This document shows, piece after piece, positions 15,776 to 24,934 of a DNA stretch of 64,000 nt. The position numbers and the translations under genes are program-made. Source of the stretch: CAZCTC01 sp964501335 (GTDB lineage Bacteria; Chloroflexota; Anaerolineae; B4-G1; SLSP01); assembly GCA_964501335.1 (NCBI GenBank), contig CAZCTC010000026.1, positions 1 to 64,000 on the forward strand. Reading direction: 5' to 3'. The notes beneath the pieces are model-generated. The model did not search any database, was not told the DNA's origin, and was given only the letters and a program-made list of their open reading frames with translations. Numbering within the stretch: position 1 is the stretch's first letter; each line of letters starts with the position of its first letter.

Positions 15776-17671
15776 TCATTGGACAGATTCAGATCCCCAG
15801 AGCCAGGGTTCATCAGAATGCACCCGTTTATTGGAAATCGTTTTAGGGTGAGGGGCGGTTGCGATGATTTGGCGGAAAAACATCACCAAATCATCTGTGT
15901 AGGTATCAAAGGCGAAATGGCGGCGATGGCGCCAGACATTAGCGCGCAACTCGGTCATTAAATGGGCATCGGCGAGTTGGGTGCGTAACTGAGCCATTTC
16001 AGAAAAGAAGAGGCCGATTTGCAGGTGGCGAACCAGAGTTTGTGTGGCGACGCGGGCGCCGGTATTATCACGTTGTAAAAGCGGCAGGCCGGCAGCGGTG
16101 AGGGTGGCGATGCGAGCGGGATAATTCAAATCATCCCAATTAGCCTGTCGCAGATCTCCCTGGTTTTCGCTTTTAAAATAATGAAGCCAGCCGGCGTCAT
16201 ATTGGGAGAATTCGCTGACCCAGGCATTCTGATCGACATGGGGATGGAGATGGATATAGCGCGGCGCAAGCTGGCGGGTTTTCTCAATCCATTCGCGCCA
16301 TTGGCCGTGGGTAAAATCGCCATAGAAGTGCAGATGGATCTGTTCTTGCGCCAGTTCCACCACATTGTAGGGATGTAATCCGATCGGGCGGCCGGGGACA
16401 ACTGTGTGGAATTCCCCATCCTGTTCTGAAAGGCGGGAACGGCATTCATCAGTCAACCAATCCAGTTTAGGAAGATCCCCATCCAGGACCCAGGGATGGC
16501 CTTGACTGACACTGCCGGGAACGGCCGTTTCAAACCAATCCCGCATCTCGGGGCTGGAGTAGATTTGCCCGTCGCTGCGCAGGGTCAAATCGACAAGTTG
16601 GGGCCAGGTTCCTTTTTCCAGGCAGATAAAGGGGCCTTCTTTGAAATGCCAGACGAAGGGGATCCCGGGATTCTCTTTCAGGATCTGATGGGCGAAGGGG
16701 ACCGCCTGCCAGTTAAGCAGGGCGTAGATGATATCGGGTTGCAGGCGATCTACCGTTTCACGCCAGTTTTCCAGGGGAATGTCCTGGATGTGCCCAAAGG
16801 GGACCGGACCTACATTGTTATACCAATGAGGTTCGGGTGTCCAGAGCCCGTACAGTTTGTGCCCCCGTTCTTCCAAAGCCAGAATTCGTTCGGCATTGTA
16901 AGCCAGTTCACCTACCAGCAGAATTTTCAAGCTATCGGGAGCAAGTGGTGTATCGGGACGTTCACGGAACCGGCGGTAATGGTCGATTTCGTTGATTTCG
17001 TTGCCGACTGTTGTATGAAAGTGCAAGGGTTCGCGTACTCTGTAGTAGAGTCGGTAGGGATTGATCCCTCCCAGCGGTTCCTGAAGGATTTTATGCCGTT
17101 GCCAGGGATGGTTGACCCATTCACAGGAGCATTCCCGGGTATGGATAAATTCTCCTTGCTTGCGAAGTTCCGCCCAAAACATGCGTTCCAGGTCATCGGT
17201 GACCAGTTCCCGGCGTTCGAGCCAGCGGTCCGTAGTGCGGCGATGCAAGGTTTGAACGAGTTGTAGCCCGAGATTTTCGATCGGTCCGTCCGAATAGCGG
17301 TTGTAATGATGGCGGATTCCGGAGCAGGCCAGGACGGCCTGGGGCGTTTGATCCAGAGCCTGAGCCAGGGAGGCCAGGTGGTTGGGATAATAGAGATCAT
17401 CTGAGGGCAGGTAAGCGATTAAGGGAGCGTCCGCACAGGTGAGGGCATAGTTAAGGGCGGCGCCCATGCCTTGATTTTGAGGCCAGGCGTGATAGTGAAT
17501 GCGGGGATCGGTGAGATAAGGTTGGACGACCGTTTCAGTTTCATCGGGCGAGCCGTCATTGATAATCCAAAGCTCCCAATTGGTGAGAGATTGGGCTTTC
17601 AGGCTTTCAATGGCGCGGCCGATAAAAGCCGCCTGTTTATAGGTCGGCATCAGCACTGAAATTGCAGGCAT
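15776..17671 (-). CDS. Bifunctional glycosyltransferase: GT2 domain plus GT-B-like domain
   Basis: The protein is 631 residues. Residues 1-235 are a GT2 (GT-A) domain: SVLMPTYKQAAFIGRAIESL, WIINDGSPDET and the DxD-like PSDDLYYP. From about 247 a second, GT-B-like domain starts (LKILLVGELAYNAERILALEERGH), with PDIIYALLNW and PFVWHFKEGP, but it lacks a clear donor-site E-x7-E motif. A strong AAGGAGGG ribosome-binding site lies six bases upstream of the ATG. The first domain should be active; activity of the second is less sure. Two domains in one chain suggest two successive additions to the glycan. Confidence 0.8.
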   Translation of the reverse strand: MPAISVLMPTYKQAAFIGRAIESLKAQSLTNWELWIINDGSPDETETVVQPYLTDPRIHYHAWPQNQGMGAALNYALTCADAPLIAYLPSDDLYYPNHLASLAQALDQTPQAVLACSGIRHHYNRYSDGPIENLGLQLVQTLHRRTTDRWLERRELVTDDLERMFWAELRKQGEFIHTRECSCEWVNHPWQRHKILQEPLGGINPYRLYYRVREPLHFHTTVGNEINEIDHYRRFRERPDTPLAPDSLKILLVGELAYNAERILALEERGHKLYGLWTPEPHWYNNVGPVPFGHIQDIPLENWRETVDRLQPDIIYALLNWQAVPFAHQILKENPGIPFVWHFKEGPFICLEKGTWPQLVDLTLRSDGQIYSSPEMRDWFETAVPGSVSQGHPWVLDGDLPKLDWLTDECRSRLSEQDGEFHTVVPGRPIGLHPYNVVELAQEQIHLHFYGDFTHGQWREWIEKTRQLAPRYIHLHPHVDQNAWVSEFSQYDAGWLHYFKSENQGDLRQANWDDLNYPARIATLTAAGLPLLQRDNTGARVATQTLVRHLQIGLFFSEMAQLRTQLADAHLMTELRANVWRHRRHFAFDTYTDDLVMFFRQIIATAPHPKTISNKRVHSDEPWLWGSESVQ

Positions 17672-17696
17672 GGCAACCCTCCTTAAGATAGGAATC

Positions 17697-18515
17697 CTAA
17701 AATGTCTCCAGGGTTAATACTTTGGGCGCATCCACATGGCGGTCGCGTAAAGTGGTGGGCAATTCCTGGTGGTAGACCCCTGAGGGGATCAAGCCACAAC
17801 CTCCGTAACGGTTCATCAGACGGATTTGGGCCAGCACATCTTCTCCGGCGTGGCTGGGCGGCAGACTGGGCCAGAAGTTGTAACCGCCGATCTCCCGGAG
17901 TTTGGCGGTATCGTAGAGAACGCAGGCCCCGACCCAGGCAATGTGATATTTACGGGAGTGGCTGGGATGCAGATTCAGGCGTTGTTGCAAATGGTAGAGG
18001 TTGGCGGCGTTGTGGAGTCGATAACGTTCCCAGGCCGGGGTTCCCGGGCGTACCTGTTCCGGTTGCACCGGACCCTCCCAGAACTCGATAGTTTCTTCCT
18101 GGGGCCGGATATCATGGATAAAACTGAGGCCGATAGGTGCACAGCCGACAAAACCGCACTTTTCTTCGCGGAGGGCTACCAACATCTGGCTAATGACCCA
18201 GGGTTCGAGGATCAGGTCATCATCGATGAACAGAGCATAGGGAGCCGTTGCCTGGTTGAGGAGAAATTGGCGTTGCTCGGCCATTCCCCGTTTGGGAAGG
18301 TGTTTGTGGGTTTCGATGGCATGGTCGTGGGCATGTAACAATCGCAGGACTGCCTGGACTTCTCCGAAGGTGAAAGGATCAAAAGTTTCGCTTTGATCAG
18401 AGATGACGATGCGAAAATCGGTAACAGCCTGGGCAGCCAGACTGGTGAGTGTGACGGCCAGAGCGGCGGGGCGGTCGCAGGTAGGGATCAAAACATCCAA
18501 CGGATAATTTTTCAT
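17697..18515 (-). CDS. Glycosyltransferase family 2
   Basis: The 272-residue GT-A protein has LDVLIPTCDRPAALAVTLTS at the N-terminus, IVISDQS for the nucleotide site and ALFIDDDLILEPW (about residue 95) for the metal-binding DxD. HAGEDVLAQIRLM near 225 is the usual acceptor-side ED motif. GGAGG stands five bases from the ATG, which overlaps the stop of the GT9 gene upstream. It is cytoplasmic, with no membrane segment. Donor and acceptor are unknown. Confidence 0.85.
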   Translation of the reverse strand: MKNYPLDVLIPTCDRPAALAVTLTSLAAQAVTDFRIVISDQSETFDPFTFGEVQAVLRLLHAHDHAIETHKHLPKRGMAEQRQFLLNQATAPYALFIDDDLILEPWVISQMLVALREEKCGFVGCAPIGLSFIHDIRPQEETIEFWEGPVQPEQVRPGTPAWERYRLHNAANLYHLQQRLNLHPSHSRKYHIAWVGACVLYDTAKLREIGGYNFWPSLPPSHAGEDVLAQIRLMNRYGGCGLIPSGVYHQELPTTLRDRHVDAPKVLTLETF

Positions 18516-19618
18516 AACGACCTCCGAAAATCAGAGCTGAAAACGCCGGTTTCCGCGGCCAGTTCATGTACTGCCTGGACGACGGATTCCGGACGGACCA
18601 GACTGAGGCAATGTTGATGGCCGAGAGGGCAGATGGATTTATAACAATATTTACAGGGAACATCCTCAAATAAGAGCCGGTGGGGAATTCTCCAGGGGGT
18701 ATGTTGCGGATTGGTCAATGCGTAGAGGTCGACGACGGGGGTGCCCATGGCGGCGGCCAGGTGGACGGGGCCGGTATTGTTGCTGATCAACAGGGGCGAC
18801 AGTGCCAGCAGGGCGGTCAACTCACTCAGCGTGAGCTGCCCGGTTAAGGAAAAAGAGGGGGCTTTCATAGTCTGGCGGATATCTTCGACCAGCGCCGATT
18901 CGAGAGGGCTGCCGGTAAAGAGTACCTGGATTTGAGATTCTTTAACCAGGCACCGGGCTACCTGGGAAAAGTGTCTGGCCGGATAGCGCCGGGCCGGTGC
19001 GGAAGCGCCGGGATGGATTACAACCCAGGGACGGTGCAGATCGATTCCCAGCTTTTTCAGTTGTTGTTGGATTTGTTGAGATAATCCGGTCGGGAGTTGC
19101 AGGTGCAGGTCTTCATGCTGGATTGGAATGCCGACACTGGAGATCAGATCGAGCTGGCGGCGGACTTCATGCCGGATTTCGTGACCGGGTTCAGGATCGG
19201 GTATCCAATGAGTGAGGAGTTGATAGGGGTTTTCGTGACAATGGGCCAGCCGGAGTGGAATTTCGGCCAGATAGCAGATCAGAGCGGCGGGCAAAGGATT
19301 CTGACTGTAAACGGTGAAGATAATCGCACTATCAAACTTTTGATGTTGCAGGGTTTCCAACAGGGCGAATTCGCGTTGACTGGAGGGGCGAGGGAGGGCG
19401 GCTTTCATCCAGGGGGCATCGTAGGGAATGACTGTGTTAAGCGTGGGCACGAGACTGGCGATGCGACTGCCTTCCGGAGAGGTTAACAGTGTGATCTTAC
19501 ATTGAGGATGGGCTTCTTTAATGGCTCTGAAGGCGGGGGTTGTCATCACGACATCGCCCAGGGAATCCAGGCGAATACAGAGGAGATTGTGGATTGGACT
19601 CCAGGGAATGTTTACCAT
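18512..19618 (-). CDS. Glycosyltransferase family 9 (heptosyltransferase-like)
   Basis: The 368-residue GT9 enzyme has LLCIRLDSLGDVVMTTPAFR at residues 10-29, VVIHPGASAPARRYPARHF at about 200-218 and SNNTGPVHLAAAMGTPVVDL at about 285-304, all intact. Near the C-terminus a Cys group (CKYCYKSICPLGHQHC) matches the GT9 genes at 10.2 and 25.8 kb. The gene overlaps HldE by seven bases, so the enzyme making ADP-heptose and one using it are translated in tandem. That is strong contextual support for heptose as donor. Confidence 0.88.
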   Translation of the reverse strand: MVNIPWSPIHNLLCIRLDSLGDVVMTTPAFRAIKEAHPQCKITLLTSPEGSRIASLVPTLNTVIPYDAPWMKAALPRPSSQREFALLETLQHQKFDSAIIFTVYSQNPLPAALICYLAEIPLRLAHCHENPYQLLTHWIPDPEPGHEIRHEVRRQLDLISSVGIPIQHEDLHLQLPTGLSQQIQQQLKKLGIDLHRPWVVIHPGASAPARRYPARHFSQVARCLVKESQIQVLFTGSPLESALVEDIRQTMKAPSFSLTGQLTLSELTALLALSPLLISNNTGPVHLAAAMGTPVVDLYALTNPQHTPWRIPHRLLFEDVPCKYCYKSICPLGHQHCLSLVRPESVVQAVHELAAETGVFSSDFRRSL

Positions 19619-21108
19619 CGTTTTTTACCCTGGATGGTTTCGGTATAAGTTGTCTGCCGGATACGTTTGATCAGGCCGGTCGTGGATCGATCGGGTAGAT
19701 AAGGAAGAAAAACCACAACTCCGCCCAGAGAATCGATCAGTTCAGCTTCGGGTAAAGTCTCTCGGGTATAATCTCCCCCTTTGACAAAGATATCTGGACG
19801 GATGATCTGGATGAGGGTCTCGGGGGTGTTTTCCTCAAAAGCAATCAGGTGATCCACACAACTCAGGGCCGCCAAGACCTGCAAACGGTCTTCCAAAATA
19901 TTAATCGGGCGGTCGGCTCCTTTGAGCCGGCGGACGCTGGCATCGGAATTGACCCCGACGATCAAGATGTCTCCTAATTCTTTAGCCCGGTTCAAATAAG
20001 CAATATGACCGCGGTGGAGGATATCGAAACAGCCGTTGGTAAAGACAATTCGGCGGTTTTGTTTGTGGTACATATTTACCCGGGCGGCCAGCGAATCGGA
20101 ATCTCCGAAACACTTGTCATTGGAAGAGAGGAGGCCCCGTAGTTCAGCTATAGAACAGATGGTGGTGCCGTCGCGGTTGACAACGATCGAGGCCGCTGCC
20201 GAGGCGATTTCTGCGGCGGTCGGGCTGTCAGCTCCGGCTGCGAGGGAGAGGGTCAATGCGGCAGTGAAAGTGTCGCCGGCACCGGTAGCATGAGAATTGG
20301 GACGAGGTTCGGCGTAGGTTCGATAGGGCTGGCTGTGGTGCTCGAAGAGCAAGGCTCCTTCCTGATCCAGGGTTACGGCGGCAATTTCAGCGCCGGTGAG
20401 GTCGAGAATGCGGTTCCCATAATCCAGGATGAAATTCAGCCGATCTTTACTTTCCGGCGCTCCTGCATAATCGAGCAAGTGGACAGCTTCCTGGTAATTA
20501 GGTTTGACCGCCGTCAATCCTACCCGGCGATAGTTGAGCAGCTTTTTGGCATCGACAACCAGGGGCCGCGGGTGGTGAGTTTGAAGTTCGGCCAGTGCAT
20601 TAATAATAGAAGGCGTCAAAATTCCATAGCCATAGTCGGAGACGATGATGCCGTCGTGTTGGGGGAACAGTTCTGTTAAGCGGTGGATCAGACGGCTTTC
20701 AGTTTCAAGATCAATGGGGAAGGTGCTGCCCTCGTCATAGCGTAGGAGCATTTGGGTCGAGCTGATGATTCGATGTTTGGCCAGGGTATGGCGTGATGGA
20801 TGGAGGATCAGGGGTTCTGTATTGATATTCTGGTTGTGAAGAATGCTTTTCAGATCATGGCCTTTAGCATCATCTCCAAGAACTGAAAGGAAGGTAACCC
20901 GGGCCCCTAATCCGTGAACATTGACGGCCGTATTGGCTGCGCCGCCAGGGACAACCCGGTGATGGGTGATATTGACAACCGGAACTGGAGCTTCTCGACA
21001 GAGTCGGTTGGCTTCACCATGGAGGTAGCTATCCAACATGCCTTCTCCAATAACCAGGATATTTAATCCTTTGAAGGCATCCAATAGATGAAATAGATTA
21101 TTTTTCAT
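19612..21108 (-). CDS. hldE: Bifunctional heptose-7-phosphate kinase / heptose-1-phosphate adenylyltransferase
   Basis: The 498-residue protein is an HldE (RfaE). Residues about 13-320 form a ribokinase-like domain (GEGMLDSYLHGEANRL, GGAANTAVNVHGLGA, and GAGDTFTAAL for the catalytic Asp). Residues about 358-490 form a nucleotidyltransferase (FTNGCFDILHRGH with HxGH, VGVNSDASVRRLKG). It phosphorylates D-glycero-D-manno-heptose-7-phosphate and later adenylylates the 1-phosphate to give ADP-heptose. I chose the ATG at 21108, preceded by GGAGAGG. The frame stays open for 65 codons further upstream, into gmhB sequence, but without any start signal. GmhA and HldD are not in the window. Confidence 0.93.
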   Translation of the reverse strand: MKNNLFHLLDAFKGLNILVIGEGMLDSYLHGEANRLCREAPVPVVNITHHRVVPGGAANTAVNVHGLGARVTFLSVLGDDAKGHDLKSILHNQNINTEPLILHPSRHTLAKHRIISSTQMLLRYDEGSTFPIDLETESRLIHRLTELFPQHDGIIVSDYGYGILTPSIINALAELQTHHPRPLVVDAKKLLNYRRVGLTAVKPNYQEAVHLLDYAGAPESKDRLNFILDYGNRILDLTGAEIAAVTLDQEGALLFEHHSQPYRTYAEPRPNSHATGAGDTFTAALTLSLAAGADSPTAAEIASAAASIVVNRDGTTICSIAELRGLLSSNDKCFGDSDSLAARVNMYHKQNRRIVFTNGCFDILHRGHIAYLNRAKELGDILIVGVNSDASVRRLKGADRPINILEDRLQVLAALSCVDHLIAFEENTPETLIQIIRPDIFVKGGDYTRETLPEAELIDSLGGVVVFLPYLPDRSTTGLIKRIRQTTYTETIQGKKRW

Positions 21109-21142
21109 ACCCTCTCCAACATTATTAAAGTTACAGTCCACA

Positions 21143-21712
21143 TTAGGAGGGTGACACCAGGGTTGCAATGATTCGAGCGGCCTGATCCAGGTCGGTGGCC
21201 AGATGATGAGGGAGGCGTGGTAGCGAGAGTTGCCATTCAGTTTCATGGCCGTTGTCCAATAGGATGGTATGGCAGCCCGCCTTACGGCCTGCTTCGATGT
21301 CATGCAAGATATCGCCGATGACCCAGGAATTTTTCAGGTCCAGTTCATAATCGTGGGCTGCTCGCAGGATCATTCCAGGGTGGGGTTTGCGACAGTTACA
21401 GGTGACAGCATAGGTTGGGATGATTCCTTCTGGATGATGTGGGCAATAATAGAAATCTTTTAACGGAATTCTGGCTTGAGCCAGAAGATCTCGCAGATGG
21501 ATGGCGAGTGGAGGGATGGCAGTTTCTGGAAAGCGTCCGAAGGCTATTCCGGCCTGATTGGTAACGACAAAGAGCTGGTATCCCAGCTCCACAAGCAGTT
21601 TCAGGCCGGTTAATGTGCCAGGCATCAAACGGATTTTTTCAGGATTGATATTGTAGGGCAGATTTTCAATCAGGGTCCCATCTTTGTCCAGGAAAACGGC
21701 TTTTTTACTCAT
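21143..21712 (-). CDS. gmhB: Heptose-1,7-bisphosphate 7-phosphatase
   Basis: The 189-residue HAD-superfamily protein is of the GmhB type: VFLDKDGTLIENLPY (nucleophile Asp in DKDGT), VTNQAGIAFGRF, the zinc-binding CPHHPEG...CNCRKPHPGM loop typical of GmhB, and WVIGDILHDIEAGRKAGC. It removes the 7-phosphate between the two HldE steps, and the two genes are adjacent (34 bases). The ATG has no obvious Shine-Dalgarno; AAAAAATT precedes it. Related histidinol-phosphatase domains share the motifs, but the hldE neighbour decides the call. Confidence 0.92.
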   Translation of the reverse strand: MSKKAVFLDKDGTLIENLPYNINPEKIRLMPGTLTGLKLLVELGYQLFVVTNQAGIAFGRFPETAIPPLAIHLRDLLAQARIPLKDFYYCPHHPEGIIPTYAVTCNCRKPHPGMILRAAHDYELDLKNSWVIGDILHDIEAGRKAGCHTILLDNGHETEWQLSLPRLPHHLATDLDQAARIIATLVSPS

Positions 21713-21724
21713 AATTTTTTAGGG

Positions 21725-21757
21725 CCGGCCTGCAAATCCCTGAGGATTGCAGGCCGG
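21725..21757. repeat. 15-bp hairpin with CTGA loop between gmhB and the SDR gene
   Basis: CCGGCCTGCAA and the rest of the arm pair with GGATTGCAGGCCGG, with one bulged A and a CTGA loop. No T-run follows on either strand, so a terminator is doubtful. It may be an attenuator or an mRNA-stabilising structure inside the glycan operon. Confidence 0.6.
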
Positions 21758-21768
21758 ATCGGATTATT

Positions 21769-22494
21769 TCATGGCCAGGAGGTCTCTTGCATCGGAAGTA
21801 CCATGATTTCAGGAATGACAGTTTCGGCGGGTTGCAAGAGAACATAACGGATAGTTTCAGCAACATTCATAGGGTCCTGGAGTTTGTTGATATCGATATC
21901 AGGGAAACGGTCGAGCAGGAAGGGGGTGCGCATGCCTCCGACAACGACCGCTGTAACCTTGACATTGGACTTTCGGGCCTCGACATGTAAGGCATGGCTG
22001 AAACCTAACAGCCCCCATTTGCTGGCATGGTAGGCCGAGGCATTGGCCCAGGCGCGTTTGGCCGCTGTTGAAGCGACATTGATGATATGGCCGCGGCCTT
22101 GCCGGCGCATAATCGGCAGGACAAATTTGGACATTATGAAAGGGCCTCTCAGGTTGACCTGGAGGATGCGATCCCAATCCTCGACGGCCAGTTCTTCTAC
22201 GGAAAGGGTGACATCCACGCCGGCGTTATTGATCAGAATATCGAGCTTTTGATAGCGAGCGCTGATGTTAGCGATAGCTTTTTGGACAGCCTGGGTATCT
22301 CCTACATCAAGATGGAGTGCTTCGGCCCGTCCCCCATGAGACTGGATGTCGGCTGCGACATTTTTAGCCAGTTCATGGCGTACATCGGCCGCGATGACAA
22401 TGGCCCCATCTTGGGCCAGCATATGGCAGATAGATTCTCCCAATCCTCGTCCCCCCCCCGTGATGAGCGCAACTTGATTTTGTAGATCTTTCAT
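21769..22494 (-). CDS. Short-chain dehydrogenase/reductase (classical SDR)
   Basis: The 241-residue protein has the classical SDR pattern: ALITGGGRGLGESICHML (TGxxxGxG cofactor site, residues 9-26), the NNAGVDV motif (about 89), Ser-Tyr-x3-Lys active site (INVASTAAKRAWAN then AYHASKWGLLGF, Tyr near 154, Lys near 158). Asp after the second strand (VIAADVRHE) suggests NAD(H). Classical SDRs act on alcohols or ketones; HldD-type epimerases are longer, extended SDRs, so this is not HldD. GGAGGAAA precedes the ATG. It is a passenger or sugar-modifying enzyme in the glycan operon. Confidence 0.88.
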   Translation of the reverse strand: MKDLQNQVALITGGGRGLGESICHMLAQDGAIVIAADVRHELAKNVAADIQSHGGRAEALHLDVGDTQAVQKAIANISARYQKLDILINNAGVDVTLSVEELAVEDWDRILQVNLRGPFIMSKFVLPIMRRQGRGHIINVASTAAKRAWANASAYHASKWGLLGFSHALHVEARKSNVKVTAVVVGGMRTPFLLDRFPDIDINKLQDPMNVAETIRYVLLQPAETVIPEIMVLPMQETSWP

Positions 22495-22560
22495 AATCAG
22501 TTTCCTCCATATATTTGATATCCCGCACGACCGGTTGGAGATAGGACTCCTATCCGGACC

Positions 22561-23928
22561 TCAGGGCTTAAAAAAAGTTAACGGACGGGGGAACCAGGAG
22601 CCTGAACTGCTGGAACATCCGTCATAAAACAGCCTGGCTGATTGTGAGCGACGCCAGGGAGAAAGTGGATAGAAGGATGGATGGATGGAGTTTTGATTTC
22701 CCTGGATTTTTTTATAGAGTTGAACGAGTGTTTGCGTAATATGTTGCCATGTGAAATGTTGATGCACATGTTGGTATCCCTGTTGACCTAATACGGTCAA
22801 TTCCTGGGGCGCTTGCAGGAGTGCATGGAGTCGTTCTGCCAGGGCCGGGGCATCGAGGGGAGGGATCAGATAGCCGGTCTTCCCATCTACTACGGTAAAT
22901 TGAATTCCTCCCACCCGCGATCCAATAACCGGGCGGGCACAAGCCATCGCTTCCAGCGGTGTGATTCCGAACGGCTCATACCAGGGCAGCGTGACAAAAA
23001 GGTCGGCCGCATTGTAGTAATAGCGTAACAGACTGCGTCGTCGCCGCCCGATAAACGTCACCTGAGATGAAATACCCAGTTCCTGAGAGAGCTTTTGTAA
23101 CCGGCCGATTTCAGGCGTCAAGGCCGGATCGGGCGTATGGGATTCTCCGCCTACAATCAATAAACGGGGAGTCGCCGCTGAACTTTCTTTTAAGTGGGCC
23201 AGGCCTTGTAAAACGGTTTCCAATCCTTTGCGTGGGACAATTCGTCCCAGTTGCAAGATGATCCGTTCCGATGTAAGAAGCCCGATTTGGGCCCGGGCGT
23301 AATTGTGATCGAGGGGCCAGAATTCTGTTGGATCAAAACCGCAGGGGATGATAACGATCCGTTGGGGATCGGCTGTGTAAAGATTGAGAAGATCCTCTCG
23401 ATCCTGGGGGCATTCCGCAATGATCGAATCGGCTTCAGTTACCAGGCGATCCTCAATTGTGAAGCGTAGGTCGGGAAACTGGTCGGCTTCTTTTTGATGT
23501 AATCGTCGGACCCGTCCCAAGGCATGAAAGGTAATTACAAAAGGAATTTGCAGTCGTTGTTTCAATTCGGCGGCTACCAGACCGGACATCCAAAAATTGG
23601 CATGGATTAAATCGTAAGTCGGTTTTTCATTCTGGCAGAATTGAATCATAAATTGGGTGAATTCTTCCATGTGAGGCAATAGATCTTCTTTGGAGATCGT
23701 GAGTGCCGGTCCTGCCGGAACGTGGATGATACGTACTCCTGGCCGCCATTCCAGGATGGGCGGGAGTGTTTTTCGATCACGTCGGGTGAAAATATCTACT
23801 TCGTATCCGAAAGCGGGGAGATGGTGGGCGATTTGAGCCACATAGACATTTTGTCCTCCACTGTCAGTTCCGCCCTGGATGGCCAGTGGCGAAGCATGTT
23901 CGCTGATTAAAGCAATCCGTTTTCTCAT
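22561..23928 (-). CDS. Glycosyltransferase family 4 (sucrose-phosphate-synthase/MshA-like)
   Basis: The 455-residue retaining GT-B protein has ALISEHASPLAIQGGTDSGG and QNVYVAQIAHHL at the N-terminus, as in MshA- and sucrose-phosphate-synthase-like GT4 enzymes. ILQLGRIVPRKGLETVLQGL is near residue 225 and PWYEPFGITPLEAMACARPV (E-x7-E) near 315. The last 45 or so residues (from about 410) are unlike the family, rich in Ser, Pro, Arg and aromatic residues, and come from DNA with a GGAT microsatellite at about 22675. The true C-terminus may have been extended by a small frameshift. The start overlaps the previous stop by four bases. Confidence 0.85.
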   Translation of the reverse strand: MRKRIALISEHASPLAIQGGTDSGGQNVYVAQIAHHLPAFGYEVDIFTRRDRKTLPPILEWRPGVRIIHVPAGPALTISKEDLLPHMEEFTQFMIQFCQNEKPTYDLIHANFWMSGLVAAELKQRLQIPFVITFHALGRVRRLHQKEADQFPDLRFTIEDRLVTEADSIIAECPQDREDLLNLYTADPQRIVIIPCGFDPTEFWPLDHNYARAQIGLLTSERIILQLGRIVPRKGLETVLQGLAHLKESSAATPRLLIVGGESHTPDPALTPEIGRLQKLSQELGISSQVTFIGRRRRSLLRYYYNAADLFVTLPWYEPFGITPLEAMACARPVIGSRVGGIQFTVVDGKTGYLIPPLDAPALAERLHALLQAPQELTVLGQQGYQHVHQHFTWQHITQTLVQLYKKIQGNQNSIHPSFYPLSPWRRSQSARLFYDGCSSSSGSWFPRPLTFFKP

Positions 23929-24914
23929 GGGATTTGCCTTTCAGGATGGGAAAGGGGGCTGACGGCAGGTATTCCCGTAACCAGACTGAAGGCCCGGTTC
24001 CAATCGTTCATGAAACGCTCTATATTGAAAAGTTCCCGAGCCTGGCGGCGGGCTCCTATACTGAGAATTTGAGCGGCTTGAGGATCATTCAGCAGATCAT
24101 GCATATAGAAGACGAGACGATTGATATCGGTATCGACATAACCGGAAACTCCATTTTCGATAATGGCTGCCAGCTCGGTTGTGGCCAGTCCAATGATGGG
24201 CATTCCCAGCATCATGGCTTCGCAGACCGCCAGTCCCAGGCTGGTATAACGAATGGGGTTGAAAAAAAAGCGGTAGCGACATTCAAAAAAGGGGAGATCG
24301 GCGTGGCGAATTTCGCCGAGGCCGTCTAATTCCTGTGAATGCATTCCGATTAAATCCAACGGAATTCGCCGTCGAATATTTTGGTAGATATCCAACCCCA
24401 GCCGACGACCGCGAGTTGGCAATCCATTGACCACTACAATACCCCGATTTAACTCGCCGGTGTAAGTAACTTCGGCAGGGATCAGCACTCCATGCTTGAT
24501 GACGCAGGTAGGGGTGCTTTGGCTATCCCACATTAATTGGTTGAAGTGGGTAACGTGGACCAGCAGGATGTTGGGATCATTGACCGGGTGGACAGTGTCG
24601 GTAGGATGTTGGCGGGGTGGATCGTGTTCCAGGTAGATTTGCGGCAGTCTGCGTTGGGCTTCGGAGAGAATCTCATATTGATCTTCCAGATAGTTTTTTC
24701 GTGATTGGAAGAGGATGAGATCGAATTTTTGATTTCGGATTTCTTCAGCCGGGATCTCATGGACATGCGTCGGCCAGGGGAATCCGGATGTACATCCACC
24801 GTAACCTTCCGGACGGTTGGGTTTGACGGGAAGGTAAAATTCATGAGATACTTGAGTCAAATAATAAAGGTAACTGCCATGTATATGCCAGGTCAAGATA
24901 TTTAAGGGGCGCAT
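23925..24914 (-). CDS. GT4-like glycosyltransferase
   Basis: The 329-residue GT-B-like protein begins LNILTWHIHGSYLYYLTQ, has IYLEHDPPRQHPTD in the middle, and carries the donor-site segment RYTSLGLAVCEAMMLGMPII near residue 235, with GVSGYVDTD after it. This corresponds to the E-x7-E region of GT4, with the first Glu replaced (TSLGLAVCEA). It is shorter than most GT4 enzymes and the N-terminal domain is compact. It overlaps the downstream GT4 gene by four bases. The sugar specificity is unknown. Confidence 0.75.
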   Translation of the reverse strand: MRPLNILTWHIHGSYLYYLTQVSHEFYLPVKPNRPEGYGGCTSGFPWPTHVHEIPAEEIRNQKFDLILFQSRKNYLEDQYEILSEAQRRLPQIYLEHDPPRQHPTDTVHPVNDPNILLVHVTHFNQLMWDSQSTPTCVIKHGVLIPAEVTYTGELNRGIVVVNGLPTRGRRLGLDIYQNIRRRIPLDLIGMHSQELDGLGEIRHADLPFFECRYRFFFNPIRYTSLGLAVCEAMMLGMPIIGLATTELAAIIENGVSGYVDTDINRLVFYMHDLLNDPQAAQILSIGARRQARELFNIERFMNDWNRAFSLVTGIPAVSPLSHPERQIP

Positions 24915-24934
24915 AAAAGCTTTATCCTTTCTTT

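Noticed and set aside
21109..21303. 65-codon upstream extension of hldE
   Set aside because: It overlaps gmhB in another phase and HldE homology starts at the ATG after GGAGAGG.
21769..22494. SDR gene as HldD epimerase
   Set aside because: The protein is a 241-residue classical SDR; HldD is an extended SDR of about 310 residues with different motifs.
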